From: Ignavibacteriota bacterium
GTDB taxonomy: Bacteria; Bacteroidota; Ignavibacteria; UBA10030; SZUA-254
NCBI GenBank assembly: GCA_016209795.1
Contig: JACQVI010000104.1
Span: 1-40,016 of the forward strand
Reading direction: 5' to 3'
Length of the DNA stretch: 40,016 nt
Part shown: piece after piece, positions 8,717 to 17,160 of the stretch
How the letters are laid out: each line of letters starts with the position of its first letter
Position numbering within the stretch: the first letter of the stretch is position 1
Translations under genes and position numbers: made by a program
Notes under the pieces: model-generated
Databases searched by the model: none
What the model saw: the letters and a program-made list of their open reading frames with translations, nothing else
What the model was told of the DNA's origin: nothing

Positions 8717-9920
8717 ATCTCTGACATTTTGGAAAACGGTCGGGACAATAATCATCACCGCTGGAATCTATGTTACTTACGTCAGATTCGCGAAGGGACT
8801 CGGTGGTACAACGAATCTGAGTGATGAATTTCCATGGGGATTGTGGATTGGCTTCGACATTCTTTGCGGAGTCGGTCTCGCCGCCGGTGGTTTCACGCTT
8901 GCAGCAATCGTTCACATTTTTCACATCAAACGATTCGAGCCAATCCTGCGACCGACAATCCTCACAGCGTTTCTTGGCTATCTCCTTGTCATCGTCGCCT
9001 TGCTGTACGATCTGGGACGACCGCTTCAGATTTGGCACGCCATTATTATGTGGAATCCGCACTCAGTGATGTTCGAAGTTGCTTGGTGCGTGATGTTGTA
9101 CACAGCCGTACTTGCACTGGAGTTCTCTCCCGTTGTCTTAGAGAAATTCAACATGACTCGAACGCTAAAAGTCTTCAAGCGCATTACTCTTCCACTTATC
9201 ATCATCGGTGTGTTATTATCAACGCTACACCAATCGTCACTTGGCTCTCTTTACCTTATTGTGCCTGAAAAACTTTACCCACTCTGGTACACACCGTATC
9301 TTCCTGTGTTCTTTTTCTTCTCAGCAATTGCTGTGGGATGTGCTATGATCATTTTTGAGTCGTTCTTAAGTGCACGGGCATTCAAGAAAGGATTGGAGCT
9401 ACACCTCCTCGCAGATATTGCCAGAGCAAGTGTTGTGATTCTTGCAGCCTACTTAACAATGAAAATTATGGACTTGATAGATCGCTCGACAATCTCTCTG
9501 CTCTTTCTGCCGCGGATGGAAACATATCTTTACTGGCTGGAAATTGTTGTAGGTGTTGTTGCACCACTGTTTCTACTCTCTTTGCTGAAAGTCAGACAAT
9601 ATCACAACGGACTTTTTTTCAGTGCCGTGATGATAATTCTTGGATTCATCCTCAACCGAATGAACATCAGCATTACCGGCATGGAAGCATGGGCGGGTCT
9701 GTCATACTTCCCAACATGGATGGAAATCACTGTGACGATGGCAATCGTCACGGTAGGATTCATCATTTTTAGACTTGCTGCAAAGTATCTACCGTTATTC
9801 ACACACGAATACGAGACACAAACACTAAAACCCATACTTGATCTCGACGAAGATTTGCAGTTGATTTCTCAGCCGAATTATCAGTCTGAAACCCATCCCT
9901 TCGGGAGAATCATACCATGA
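8700..9920 (+). CDS. nrfD: NrfD/HybB/PsrC-family polytopic membrane subunit
   Basis: A 406-residue integral membrane protein with about nine to ten hydrophobic segments, matching the polysulfide reductase NrfD family that exchanges electrons and protons with menaquinone. Family-like features include GLWIGFDILCGVGLAAGGF in the first part, LYDLGRP in the third helix region, and LLSTLHQSSLGSL in the middle. The start at 8700 is chosen because AAGGAG lies 8 bases before this ATG and upstream in-frame ATG codons fall inside the ferredoxin gene. It overlaps the preceding gene by 17 bases and the following gene by 4 (ATGA), so the four subunits are a tightly coupled unit. Symbol denotes family only; the substrate of the whole complex is unknown. 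Confidence 0.9.
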   Translation: MKNYLKSLTFWKTVGTIIITAGIYVTYVRFAKGLGGTTNLSDEFPWGLWIGFDILCGVGLAAGGFTLAAIVHIFHIKRFEPILRPTILTAFLGYLLVIVALLYDLGRPLQIWHAIIMWNPHSVMFEVAWCVMLYTAVLALEFSPVVLEKFNMTRTLKVFKRITLPLIIIGVLLSTLHQSSLGSLYLIVPEKLYPLWYTPYLPVFFFFSAIAVGCAMIIFESFLSARAFKKGLELHLLADIARASVVILAAYLTMKIMDLIDRSTISLLFLPRMETYLYWLEIVVGVVAPLFLLSLLKVRQYHNGLFFSAVMIILGFILNRMNISITGMEAWAGLSYFPTWMEITVTMAIVTVGFIIFRLAAKYLPLFTHEYETQTLKPILDLDEDLQLISQPNYQSETHPFGRIIP

Positions 9921-10666
9921 GATTTACATCAGATGATAAATCGTCTCACCCTATCGTACCCGAAAAATTGCGATGTATCTGGATGACGGCTGGCATACTC
10001 TCTTACCAGCTGTGTAACCGCCAGTTCGACTGTGAGAACTGTCCGCTCGATAAGGCAATGCGGATGCACTTCTCTCCAGGATCCCACGGTGCATTCTTTA
10101 ACGAACAGTACCACTGTGAACTTCCGAGCGAAGATTGTCTCTTTAGCAGAGATCACTGCTGGGTGAAAAATATGAATGAGGACATCATCCGTGTTGGGTT
10201 GGAACCAGGGTTTGCTGCTGCCCTCATCTCCCCAAAGGCGATTGCTCTTCCCTCTGTTGGAGAAAATGTGGAACCAGGCAAATTTTGCTGCTGGATTATC
10301 TTAGAAGGTGAGACTATTCCACTTCGTTCACCAGTCAGCGGTAAAATTGTTACGACGAATGCCCGTATCGCTGATGAACCCCACGAAATCTGTCAGCGTG
10401 CACTTACATCGGGATGGCTCTTCGAGGTGCAAGTATATGACCAAGCGCTCGAAGCAGACAATCTCATGACAAAAGAGGAGGCAGATCAGTGCTACAGCAG
10501 AGACTTCACACGATTCACAACAATGTTAAATGAAGCGCTGCGAGAAAACAATATGCAGGTCGGCATGACCATGCAAGACGGCGGGGCAGTTTTGCGAAAT
10601 GTTTCTGATATCATAGGAGCAAAAAAATATTGTGAGCTTCTTCGTACTGTATTCTTAGCCAAGTAA
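9917..10666 (+). CDS. Cys-rich H-protein-like subunit of the NrfD-type complex
   Basis: A 249-residue soluble protein without signal peptide or membrane helix. The N-terminus carries a four-cysteine set C20, C33, C39, C42 (pattern LC-N-CENCP) able to bind a metal or iron-sulfur cluster. Residues about 80-180 are H-protein-like: DHCWVKNMNEDIIRVGLEPGF matches the GcvH HTWV...GITD region and RSPVSGKIVTTN matches SPVSGEVVEVN almost exactly. The lipoyl-lysine position is Gly (GEGTIP-like context), so it cannot be lipoylated in the usual way. It shares this defect with the first gene of the operon, and the two resemble each other over the H-like domain. Probably a cytoplasmic assembly or electron-transfer subunit; function not established by sequence. 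Confidence 0.78.
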   Translation: MRFTSDDKSSHPIVPEKLRCIWMTAGILSYQLCNRQFDCENCPLDKAMRMHFSPGSHGAFFNEQYHCELPSEDCLFSRDHCWVKNMNEDIIRVGLEPGFAAALISPKAIALPSVGENVEPGKFCCWIILEGETIPLRSPVSGKIVTTNARIADEPHEICQRALTSGWLFEVQVYDQALEADNLMTKEEADQCYSRDFTRFTTMLNEALRENNMQVGMTMQDGGAVLRNVSDIIGAKKYCELLRTVFLAK

Positions 10667-10764
10667 AGCGTTCTCACAATTAAGAATCTTCTCTCTTCTG
10701 TTTTCACCAATGAGAATCCTTCTTTTAAAATCAAGAAGCTATGTGTGCAATTGACATTTCCCAA

Positions 10765-10780
10765 TGGCATATAACTTGTC
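10765..10780 (+). promoter_or_regulatory. TGGCAT-N5-TTGTC box upstream of the sensor kinase (sigma-54-like)
   Basis: TGGCAT-ATAAC-TTGTC ends 14 bases before the chosen kinase start. It keeps the TGG and TTG parts of the sigma-54 consensus but has GT rather than GC at -12. Transcription from it would give a very short leader. Just upstream, TTGACATTTCCCAA resembles the half TTGAATTTCCCAA within the palindrome at 7115-7135. Confidence 0.25.
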
Positions 10781-10794
10781 CATTAATTGAGGGA

Positions 10795-12435
10795 ATGCGT
10801 ATATCATTTTTCCACAGTCTAAGCGCTCGTGTCCTCATTGGCTCAATCGTCCTACTGTTGCTGCTTGTTGGCTGCTATTCCTATTTCACTGTTCATTTCT
10901 ACAGCGATCAGATGGTGAAACAAGTTCTCCAAAGCGCCAACAGAATGAGCGATGTGATCAAACAATCGATGAACTACAGCATGTTGCTCAATCGTAAGGA
11001 AGACGTTTACCATACAATCAGACTGATTGGGAAAGAGCCGGGCGTGGAAGGCATACGTATCTATAACAAACGAGGAGAGATCATATTCTCCACTGACAAG
11101 CATGAGGAACGGTCAGTCGTCGATATGCACGCCGAGGCTTGTTTTGCATGTCACGACCAAGAGAAACCGCTTGAGTCGCTGACTATGAACGACCGCACAA
11201 GAATTTATGAGGCATCGGATGGATATCGAGTGCTTGGCGTCATCAATCCGATCCGCAACGAAGCTTCTTGTTCAAATGCTTCATGTCACGCACATCCATC
11301 CGACCGCACAGTCCTTGGGGTACTGGACGTACGAATGTCATTAGCAGAATTAGACGGAAGCATCGTAAAAGCACAGAATACGATGATTCTCTTTGCCATT
11401 GGTGTGAGCTTGATCGTTGCGGTAGTCTCTGTTCTTTTCCTGTCGTCAACAGTTCTTAAGCCTGTAAAAAACCTAGTAAAAGGCACACGTGAAATTTCCT
11501 CCGGTAATCTTGCTCACCAAATGACGATCCACACGAAGGATGAGCTTGGAACACTTGCTCAAGCATTCAACGAAATGACTCGTTCACTCTTGCACGAAAA
11601 AGAAGAAAATCGCCGCTGGTCTGAAACACTTCAACAACGCGTCCGTGAGAAAACAGATGAGCTGAAAACAATCCATCAACAGGTCTTACACATCGAGAAA
11701 ATGGCGTCGCTCGGCAAACTCTCTGCCACCGTCGCACACGAACTTAACAATCCTCTTGAAGCGATCCTCACGTATGCGAAACTCGTCGCACGGCGCCTCC
11801 GAAAAGACGAAGCCCTGCTGCAAGCCAACAAGCAAACGCTGGAAGACATTGAGTTGATCGCTAAAGAAACTGACCGCTGTGGAACGATCGTGAAGAATTT
11901 ACTCCTCTTTTCGAAAAAGCAAGTTGGTGAATTTGGGCTTGCACCAGTGAAGCATATCGTTGAACAAGCTGCTAACCTTGTTCACCACCACTGTGAGATT
12001 TCCAATGTTCGTATGAGTGTGAGCTGTGATAGTGATGTAACTCTTTTATGCGATGAAAACCAAATCATACAAGCACTCGTTGCACTACTTGTCAACGCTG
12101 TCGAAGCAATGCCAGAAGGCGGCACCATCACTGTCGACGTCAAACAATCAGCGCACGGCGATGAAGTGCTCATTGCTGTATCGGACACGGGCGTAGGAAT
12201 TGCACAAGAAGATCTTCCCCATATTTTCGAGCCATTCTTTACTACAAAGAAAGACGGAAAAGGTGTTGGGTTGGGATTATCTGTCGTGTATGGAATTGCC
12301 GAGCGTCATGGCGGAAAGATTTCCGCCATTTCAGTACAGAGTAAGGGGACGACTTTCACACTTTCTTTACCCAACGCGAAGAGTACACCGCCAGTCTCTA
12401 AATCAGAACAACAAGTTAAACCTGTAATGCTATGA
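10795..12435 (+). CDS. Sensor histidine kinase with periplasmic heme c motifs
   Basis: A 546-residue transmembrane kinase. Order: membrane helix about 12-31; periplasmic domain about 32-195 with a CFACH heme c motif at 116-120 and a CX4CH motif at 159-165 (C159, C164, H165); second helix about 196-218; HAMP about 219-272; coiled coil; HisKA with phospho-acceptor H315 in VAHELNNPLEAI; and a HATPase domain with an N-box near LLVNAVEAMPEGG, then DTGVGI and GKGVGLGLSVVYGI. Covalent heme in the sensor would make it a redox or gas sensor. The ATG at 10795 is chosen because translation from there starts with the membrane helix; an upstream in-frame ATG (10741) adds an unrelated 18-residue extension. 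It overlaps the response regulator by 4 bases. It lies directly after the NrfD-type operon, its likely target. Confidence 0.9.
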   Translation: MRISFFHSLSARVLIGSIVLLLLLVGCYSYFTVHFYSDQMVKQVLQSANRMSDVIKQSMNYSMLLNRKEDVYHTIRLIGKEPGVEGIRIYNKRGEIIFSTDKHEERSVVDMHAEACFACHDQEKPLESLTMNDRTRIYEASDGYRVLGVINPIRNEASCSNASCHAHPSDRTVLGVLDVRMSLAELDGSIVKAQNTMILFAIGVSLIVAVVSVLFLSSTVLKPVKNLVKGTREISSGNLAHQMTIHTKDELGTLAQAFNEMTRSLLHEKEENRRWSETLQQRVREKTDELKTIHQQVLHIEKMASLGKLSATVAHELNNPLEAILTYAKLVARRLRKDEALLQANKQTLEDIELIAKETDRCGTIVKNLLLFSKKQVGEFGLAPVKHIVEQAANLVHHHCEISNVRMSVSCDSDVTLLCDENQIIQALVALLVNAVEAMPEGGTITVDVKQSAHGDEVLIAVSDTGVGIAQEDLPHIFEPFFTTKKDGKGVGLGLSVVYGIAERHGGKISAISVQSKGTTFTLSLPNAKSTPPVSKSEQQVKPVML

Positions 12436-13784
12436 ATTCAAATTATTCCATTCTCATTGTTGATGATGAAGCCATCGTGAGAGATTCTCTCTCGAAGTGG
12501 TTTCGCGAGGACGGCTTTGTTATTGGGGTTGCAGACAACTCCGCAACTGCATTACGACAACTTCAGGCTCATCGGTGGGATGTCATTCTTCTTGACATCA
12601 AGATGCCGGGAATGGACGGCATAGAACTGCAACAACGAATCATAGAACTTGATCCGAACGTCACAATTATTTTCATCACAGCTCATGCTACCATAGAATC
12701 GGCAGTACAAGCTTTGAAGCGAGGCGCATTTGATTACGTGACCAAGCCTGTGGACCCTGACCATCTCTCCCATCTTATACAGAATGCGCTTAAACAGCGC
12801 AAACTTACTGGTGAAAATATCAAGCTCAAAGAATCTATCACTGAGTTCTTCAAAGCTGATGATATCGTTGGCGAATCGCCACAGATGAAAAAAGTATACG
12901 AATTGATCCAAACCGTCGCGTCGACTGAGACAACAGTAATGGTCCGGGGCGAGAGCGGCACAGGAAAAGAATTGATCGCCCGTGCGATTCATAGTAACAG
13001 TCAGAGAAAATTTTTCCCTATTGTTACTGTCAACTGCGGTGCGTTGCCCGAGGGAATCCTTGAAAGTGAGTTGTTCGGCCATGAGCGTGGAGCATTTACG
13101 GGTGCTCAATATAGGCGAAAAGGAAAACTTGAGCTTGCTGACGGCGGAACGCTTTTTCTCGATGAAGTCGGCAACATTACAATGAAAACCCAAATGGACT
13201 TGCTACGTGTACTCGAGACAAAACAGTTTACACGTGTCGGGGGGAACGATATCATCAGAGTCGACTTCCGAGTGATCTGCGCAACCAACAAGGATTTAGA
13301 AAAAGCCGTCGCAGACGGAACTTTCCGCGAGGATTTGTATTATCGGTTGAATGTATTTTCGATCACCGTCCCGCCGCTTCGAGAACGAAAATCCGATATC
13401 CCACTCATCGCAAACTATTTTGTGAAGAAATATTCGCAGACGATGGGGAAACAAATCAATTGTATATCACCTGAGGCAATGGATGTTCTTGTGAGGCATG
13501 ATTGGCCTGGCAATGTGCGAGAGCTTGTAAATGCAATTGAGAGAGCAATGGTTATTGGAACATCGCCTGCCCTCAAGCCTCAGGATTTGCCCTTTCAGCT
13601 TTTGAATTTGGATAAGAAAAAGAAACCATCATCCGGCTCGTTAGCTGCAGTTGAGAAGGAACATATCGAACTGATTCTTGAACAGAACGGCTGGAATATT
13701 TCTCGTTCGGCAGAAATCTTGGGCATCGATAGAGTGACGTTGTACAACAAGATTGAAAAATATGGACTGCAAAAACCATCGTGA
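12432..13784 (+). CDS. NtrC-family sigma-54-dependent response regulator
   Basis: A 450-residue activator with all three standard parts. Receiver domain 1-120 has the acidic pair D11-D12, the phospho-acceptor D55 in LLDIKMPG and K105 in TKPVD. The AAA+ domain has Walker A GESGTGKE at 173-180, the sigma-54 contact loop GAFTGA at 220-225 and Walker B GTLFLDE near 239-245. A Fis-type helix-turn-helix closes the protein (NISRSAEILGIDRVTLYNKI). The intact GAFTGA loop means it should activate sigma-54 promoters, so such promoters are expected in the genome. Start overlaps the kinase stop (ATGA), its own stop overlaps the GTG of the archaemetzincin gene. Together with the kinase it forms one two-component system. 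Confidence 0.95.
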   Translation: MNSNYSILIVDDEAIVRDSLSKWFREDGFVIGVADNSATALRQLQAHRWDVILLDIKMPGMDGIELQQRIIELDPNVTIIFITAHATIESAVQALKRGAFDYVTKPVDPDHLSHLIQNALKQRKLTGENIKLKESITEFFKADDIVGESPQMKKVYELIQTVASTETTVMVRGESGTGKELIARAIHSNSQRKFFPIVTVNCGALPEGILESELFGHERGAFTGAQYRRKGKLELADGGTLFLDEVGNITMKTQMDLLRVLETKQFTRVGGNDIIRVDFRVICATNKDLEKAVADGTFREDLYYRLNVFSITVPPLRERKSDIPLIANYFVKKYSQTMGKQINCISPEAMDVLVRHDWPGNVRELVNAIERAMVIGTSPALKPQDLPFQLLNLDKKKKPSSGSLAAVEKEHIELILEQNGWNISRSAEILGIDRVTLYNKIEKYGLQKPS

Positions 13785-14317
13785 TAAATGCGATTTATAT
13801 CCTCAACGCTTCAACGCTACAGGAGCAAGACTTGGATCGCATCGTTCACACGGTGAAAACCATATTTCGTGTCCCTGTTTTCGTGAAGCAGGTGGGTCTT
13901 GATTTCGGAAGTGCATTTGACGGCTCACGAGGACAATGGAACTCCACTGTACTGCTCTCTCAGATCATCACGAACAGTGTAGGAGATGATGAGAAGCTGG
14001 TTGCCATCGTTGATGTTGACTTGTTTATCCCAGTACTTACATTCGTCTTTGGTGAAGCACAATTTAAAGGAACAGCGGCTATCGTGTCGACACACCGCCT
14101 TGCGAATCAGTTTTATGGTTTGGAAGAAGACAAGCAACAACTGCTACAACGACTCGAAAAAGAAATCGTCCATGAGCTTGGACACACGTTTGGACTTTAT
14201 CACTGTCGACAGTTTGAGTGTGTGATGCGATCGTCAACATACGTTGGGGAAATCGATTTAAAGCAGGTTTTTCCATGCCAAGATTGTCAACGATTGCTTT
14301 TAAAAAACTTTTCATAA
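13781..14317 (+). CDS. Archaemetzincin-family zinc metalloprotease (M54)
   Basis: A 178-residue protein with the complete archaemetzincin signature HExxHxxGxxxCx4CxMx(16-17)CxxC: zinc ligands H131, H135 and H141, catalytic E132, C142, C147, M149, C166 and C169. The four cysteines normally bind a second, structural zinc. No signal peptide, so cytoplasmic. The start is the GTG that overlaps the regulator's stop codon (GTGA), so translation is coupled to the sigma-54 activator. The family occurs in archaea, animals and scattered bacteria; its substrates are poorly known. Coupling to a redox-sensing two-component system is unusual and suggests a role in processing or turnover of a component of that circuit, which is inference only. 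Confidence 0.92.
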   Translation: MINAIYILNASTLQEQDLDRIVHTVKTIFRVPVFVKQVGLDFGSAFDGSRGQWNSTVLLSQIITNSVGDDEKLVAIVDVDLFIPVLTFVFGEAQFKGTAAIVSTHRLANQFYGLEEDKQQLLQRLEKEIVHELGHTFGLYHCRQFECVMRSSTYVGEIDLKQVFPCQDCQRLLLKNFS

Positions 14318-14444
14318 ACATACTTCAGGTCGATAGCCTCTTGAAGTCACCCATCTCCCTTACCGTCTCCATTATCTTACAAAAGAGAAAGAAGGTTCGA
14401 GGGGGTTAAGTTATGAGACGGGTTTTCAATACACACGAATAGTT

Positions 14445-14458
14445 TTGATCATGAACAA
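14445..14458. promoter_or_regulatory. FNR/CRP-like half-conserved box TTGAT-N4-AACAA
   Basis: TTGAT-CATG-AACAA differs by one base from the FNR consensus TTGAT-N4-ATCAA. It lies about 110 bases upstream of the hemerythrin gene. An oxygen- or redox-responsive regulator acting on an oxygen-binding protein would make sense, but a single near match of this length can arise by chance. Confidence 0.25.
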
Positions 14459-14569
14459 TGCAATCGAACGAACATATCGACCAACTCATCATTCGCTTGA
14501 AAAAGCCACAGTATAACAATCGACAGAAATTCTAAATCATTAAATAAACATTAACACAAGGAGATCACA

Positions 14570-15082
14570 ATGTCAACTCAAACAGTCACCACCTATTACG
14601 AATCAGATCATGATCGTCTGGATGAGCTTTTTAATAAGTTCCAGCAGTTGAAGCGTATCGACTTTCCAAAAGCAAAAGAATTCTTCCAAGAGTTCAAGTT
14701 CGGTCTCCAGCGTCACATCGTCTGGGAGGAAGAAATTCTCTTCCCTCTCTTTGAACAGAAAACAGGGATGTACGACCAGGGACCGACAGAAGTCATGCGG
14801 CAGGAACATCGCCTCATTAAGAAATACCTTGAAGCGATGCATGAGAAAGTGAAAGCATGCAATCCGGAAAGTAATGATGAAGAACAACTGCTGCTCAATA
14901 CCCTTTCGATGCATAACCAAAAGGAGGAGCAGATCCTTTATCCTGCGATTGACCACTCGCTCAGCGATCACGAGCGAGAAACGGTCTTTACATCAATGAA
15001 GACCATTCCCGAAGAGCGATACTGGTACTGCTGTACTCCAGACATCGAAAAGAAACGATATTTTCCCTTTCGTCGTCATTGA
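14570..15082 (+). CDS. Hemerythrin HHE domain protein
   Basis: A 170-residue four-helix hemerythrin-like protein expected to bind a non-heme di-iron centre. Candidate ligands are visible in the family spacing: H14 (SDHDRLDELF), H48 with E52-E54 (RHIVWEEEILFP), H80 (MRQEHRLIKKYL), and H115 with E119 (HNQKEEQILYPAID). No signal peptide. AAGGAG precedes the ATG at a normal distance. Roles of such proteins include oxygen binding, NO/ROS protection and iron-sulfur repair. It stands alone on the plus strand after the archaemetzincin gene, separated by 252 bases. A second hemerythrin is encoded at 22491-22991. Confidence 0.9.
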   Translation: MSTQTVTTYYESDHDRLDELFNKFQQLKRIDFPKAKEFFQEFKFGLQRHIVWEEEILFPLFEQKTGMYDQGPTEVMRQEHRLIKKYLEAMHEKVKACNPESNDEEQLLLNTLSMHNQKEEQILYPAIDHSLSDHERETVFTSMKTIPEERYWYCCTPDIEKKRYFPFRRH

Positions 15083-15138
15083 TCAGCAAATCCTGAAGCG
15101 ATAAGATACGGAATCAGTTTGTCATAGCAGGAGAGGCT

Positions 15139-16071
15139 TTACAGCCGGGTTGTTTTCTTATGCTCATATTCCGACATGATCACACCAAGTGCAATTGACA
15201 GCACTTTCGCATCACTTTTATCAGCACGAGAGGGAATCAGAATCGGCACCTTTCCACCGACGATAACGTGTGCAAGTCGCAGTCCTGCAAAGTAAGTGGT
15301 ACTCTTCGCAAGACTGTTCGCCGACTCAATATTGGCTGCAATCAAAATCTCGGCTTTGCCTGCTACAGGCGAGTTCAAATGTTTCTCAGCAGCAGCTTCC
15401 TCAGAGATTGCATTATCGAGTGCAAACGGCCCATCGACGATACAGCCTTTGATCTGTCCGCGCTCGTTCATTTTGGAAAGCGCTGCCGCGTCGAGCGTGG
15501 ATTGGAGATTCGGAAGTATAAACTCTGTGGCAGAGAGAACAGCCACTTTTGGATTGGGATTGCCTAGAGCATGAGCAACTTCGACGGCATTGTTAATCAA
15601 CTCTACTTTATTCTTGAGATCCGGTGCAAGTGTCATCCCTCCGTCGGTGATCATAACGAATTTATTTTCTTCGCGCTGAGGAAATTCCAAAATGAAAATG
15701 TCTGAGAGTAATCGACCAACCTTAATCCCTGCATCCTCTTGTAACACAGCCTTCATCATAGAAGATGTATCGACACCTCCTTTCATTAGAATGTCGCCCT
15801 GCTTATGGCTGACAAGCTCGATCGATTTTTTTAAAGCCCCTTGTACCGTTGGCTCAACAACCACCTCGATGTTAGGCAAGTGCTGCTGACCTTCAAAGAG
15901 CTTCTTGCAAATGATATTCTCATCGCCAACTAAAATAAATCGAGCAAGCTTCAGTTCTAATGTCCGTTTGACTGCTGCAAACGTTTCGTCATTATTCGGA
16001 TAAATGACAACAACACGCTTCCCTTCTACCTGAAGGGCTGCATCAAGAAGTTGTTCAAAATTTCCTATCAT
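15139..16071 (-). CDS. ptb: Phosphate butyryltransferase
   Basis: A 310-residue protein of the phosphate acetyl/butyryltransferase family: butyryl-CoA (or a related acyl-CoA) + phosphate to acyl-phosphate + CoA. Family features include KGGVDTSSMMKAVL near 97-110, MITDGGMTLAPDL near 144-156, a GCIVDGPFALDNAIS segment, and the C-terminal YFAGLRLAHVIVGGKVPILIPSRAD region (key residues G-G-x-V-P and S-R-A-D). Length fits Ptb rather than long Pta. AAAGGAG lies inside the end of the butyrate kinase gene, whose stop codon is 3 bases before this ATG. The pair makes ATP from acyl-CoA by substrate-level phosphorylation. Branched-chain acyl-CoA from amino-acid degradation is an equally plausible substrate. 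Confidence 0.92.
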   Translation of the reverse strand: MIGNFEQLLDAALQVEGKRVVVIYPNNDETFAAVKRTLELKLARFILVGDENIICKKLFEGQQHLPNIEVVVEPTVQGALKKSIELVSHKQGDILMKGGVDTSSMMKAVLQEDAGIKVGRLLSDIFILEFPQREENKFVMITDGGMTLAPDLKNKVELINNAVEVAHALGNPNPKVAVLSATEFILPNLQSTLDAAALSKMNERGQIKGCIVDGPFALDNAISEEAAAEKHLNSPVAGKAEILIAANIESANSLAKSTTYFAGLRLAHVIVGGKVPILIPSRADKSDAKVLSIALGVIMSEYEHKKTTRL

Positions 16072-16074
16072 GGG

Positions 16075-17136
16075 TCAATACTCCTTTACTTTTTCTTCTC
16101 CTCGTAGCGCACGGTGTACTGCCTGTGCCAGCGCCTCCATCTCATCGCCGCCAGGGTACACAATTACCCAAGCTATAAATTGCACACGCTCTTTAATCCA
16201 CGTCATCAACATGGACGATTGTGCAAGTCCTCCGGTCAAGATGATTGCATGAACGTCTCCCTTCAGCACACACGTCATCGCGCCAATCTCTTTCGCAATC
16301 TGATATGCCATAGCTTGATAGACTTCAAGGGCAACCTTATCCCCGACATTAATTCTCTGCTCTATTTCTGCTGCAGAATTGGTTCCAAGGTATGCAACGA
16401 GACCGCCCTTCCCCATGACCATTGCTCGTATGTCGGCTTCGGAACTTTTGCCTGAGAAACACAGAGAGATAAATGGCTGAAGTGGAAGGCCGCCAGTGCG
16501 TTCAGGTGAAAACGGTCCATCGCTCGCAGCATCGTTGACATCGATGATTTTTCCATTCAGCACTGCTGCAATTGAAATCCCACCGCCGAGATGTGCAACG
16601 ATGAACCGTGAACGTGAAAGCTGGATCGATAGTTCTTCAGCAGCTCTGCGAGCCACTGTGTGAATGTTCAACGCGTGGGAAAGGCTTCGCCGTTTCATTA
16701 ATGGGTGCCCAGAATAACACGCCAGCGGTTCGAATTCGTCGACAGAAACAGGATCGACAACGAAGGCATTGCAATGGTATTGCCGTGCCAATTCATTGGC
16801 GAGAGCACAGCCTAAATTGGATGCGTGTTCACCTTGGAGATTCATCCGGGCATCATCAAGCATTCTCTGATTCACATAATACACGCCACCGTCCAGAGGA
16901 CGAAGTAAACCGCCGATTGCAACAACCGCTGAATACTTACTTCCATGGGCTTGAGCCCATCTCTTACAGAGTTCCAAACGACAAGGAAACTGCTGCCACA
17001 CATTGGAAAAACGAGCAAGCTCATTTGCAGAATGGCGAAGTGTCTCGCTACAAACAGCGTTCTCGTTTGCATAGACTGCCACTTTGGTCGATGTTGAACC
17101 CGGATTGAGGATTAAGAGTGTAAGTTCTTTTCCCAT
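16075..17136 (-). CDS. buk: Butyrate kinase (acetokinase family)
   Basis: A 353-residue kinase converting acyl-phosphate + ADP to short-chain acid + ATP. Seen: phosphate-binding NPGSTSTK at 11-18, the GGLLRPLDGGVYYVN segment typical of butyrate kinases, DPVSVDEF at about 128-135, HLGGGIS at 182-188, and GPFSPERTGGLP at about 207-218. Start is uncertain: the ATG at 17136 puts the ASKHA N-terminus at the normal place, while an in-frame GTG at 17157 would abut the peptidase stop and add seven residues. Neither has a clear ribosome-binding site. It lies just downstream of the M28 peptidase gene and directly upstream of ptb. Linking a secreted peptidase and an acyl-phosphate pathway would suit amino-acid fermentation. 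Confidence 0.92.
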   Translation of the reverse strand: MGKELTLLILNPGSTSTKVAVYANENAVCSETLRHSANELARFSNVWQQFPCRLELCKRWAQAHGSKYSAVVAIGGLLRPLDGGVYYVNQRMLDDARMNLQGEHASNLGCALANELARQYHCNAFVVDPVSVDEFEPLACYSGHPLMKRRSLSHALNIHTVARRAAEELSIQLSRSRFIVAHLGGGISIAAVLNGKIIDVNDAASDGPFSPERTGGLPLQPFISLCFSGKSSEADIRAMVMGKGGLVAYLGTNSAAEIEQRINVGDKVALEVYQAMAYQIAKEIGAMTCVLKGDVHAIILTGGLAQSSMLMTWIKERVQFIAWVIVYPGGDEMEALAQAVHRALRGEEKVKEY

Positions 17137-17160
17137 TGATCTGAGGATTGAATTCACCGA

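Noticed and set aside
10719-10738. CTTCTT-N8-AAGAAG after the redox operon as a terminator
   Set aside because: Weak stem and no T-run; the gap to the kinase is short, so read-through is possible.
12552-13193. A 213-codon open frame antisense to the sigma-54 regulator
   Set aside because: The sense strand encodes a complete conserved NtrC-type protein; the antisense product has no recognisable motif or ribosome-binding site.
14322-14347. ACTTCA...TGAAGT inverted repeat after the archaemetzincin gene as a terminator
   Set aside because: Short A/T-rich stem, long loop and no following T-run.
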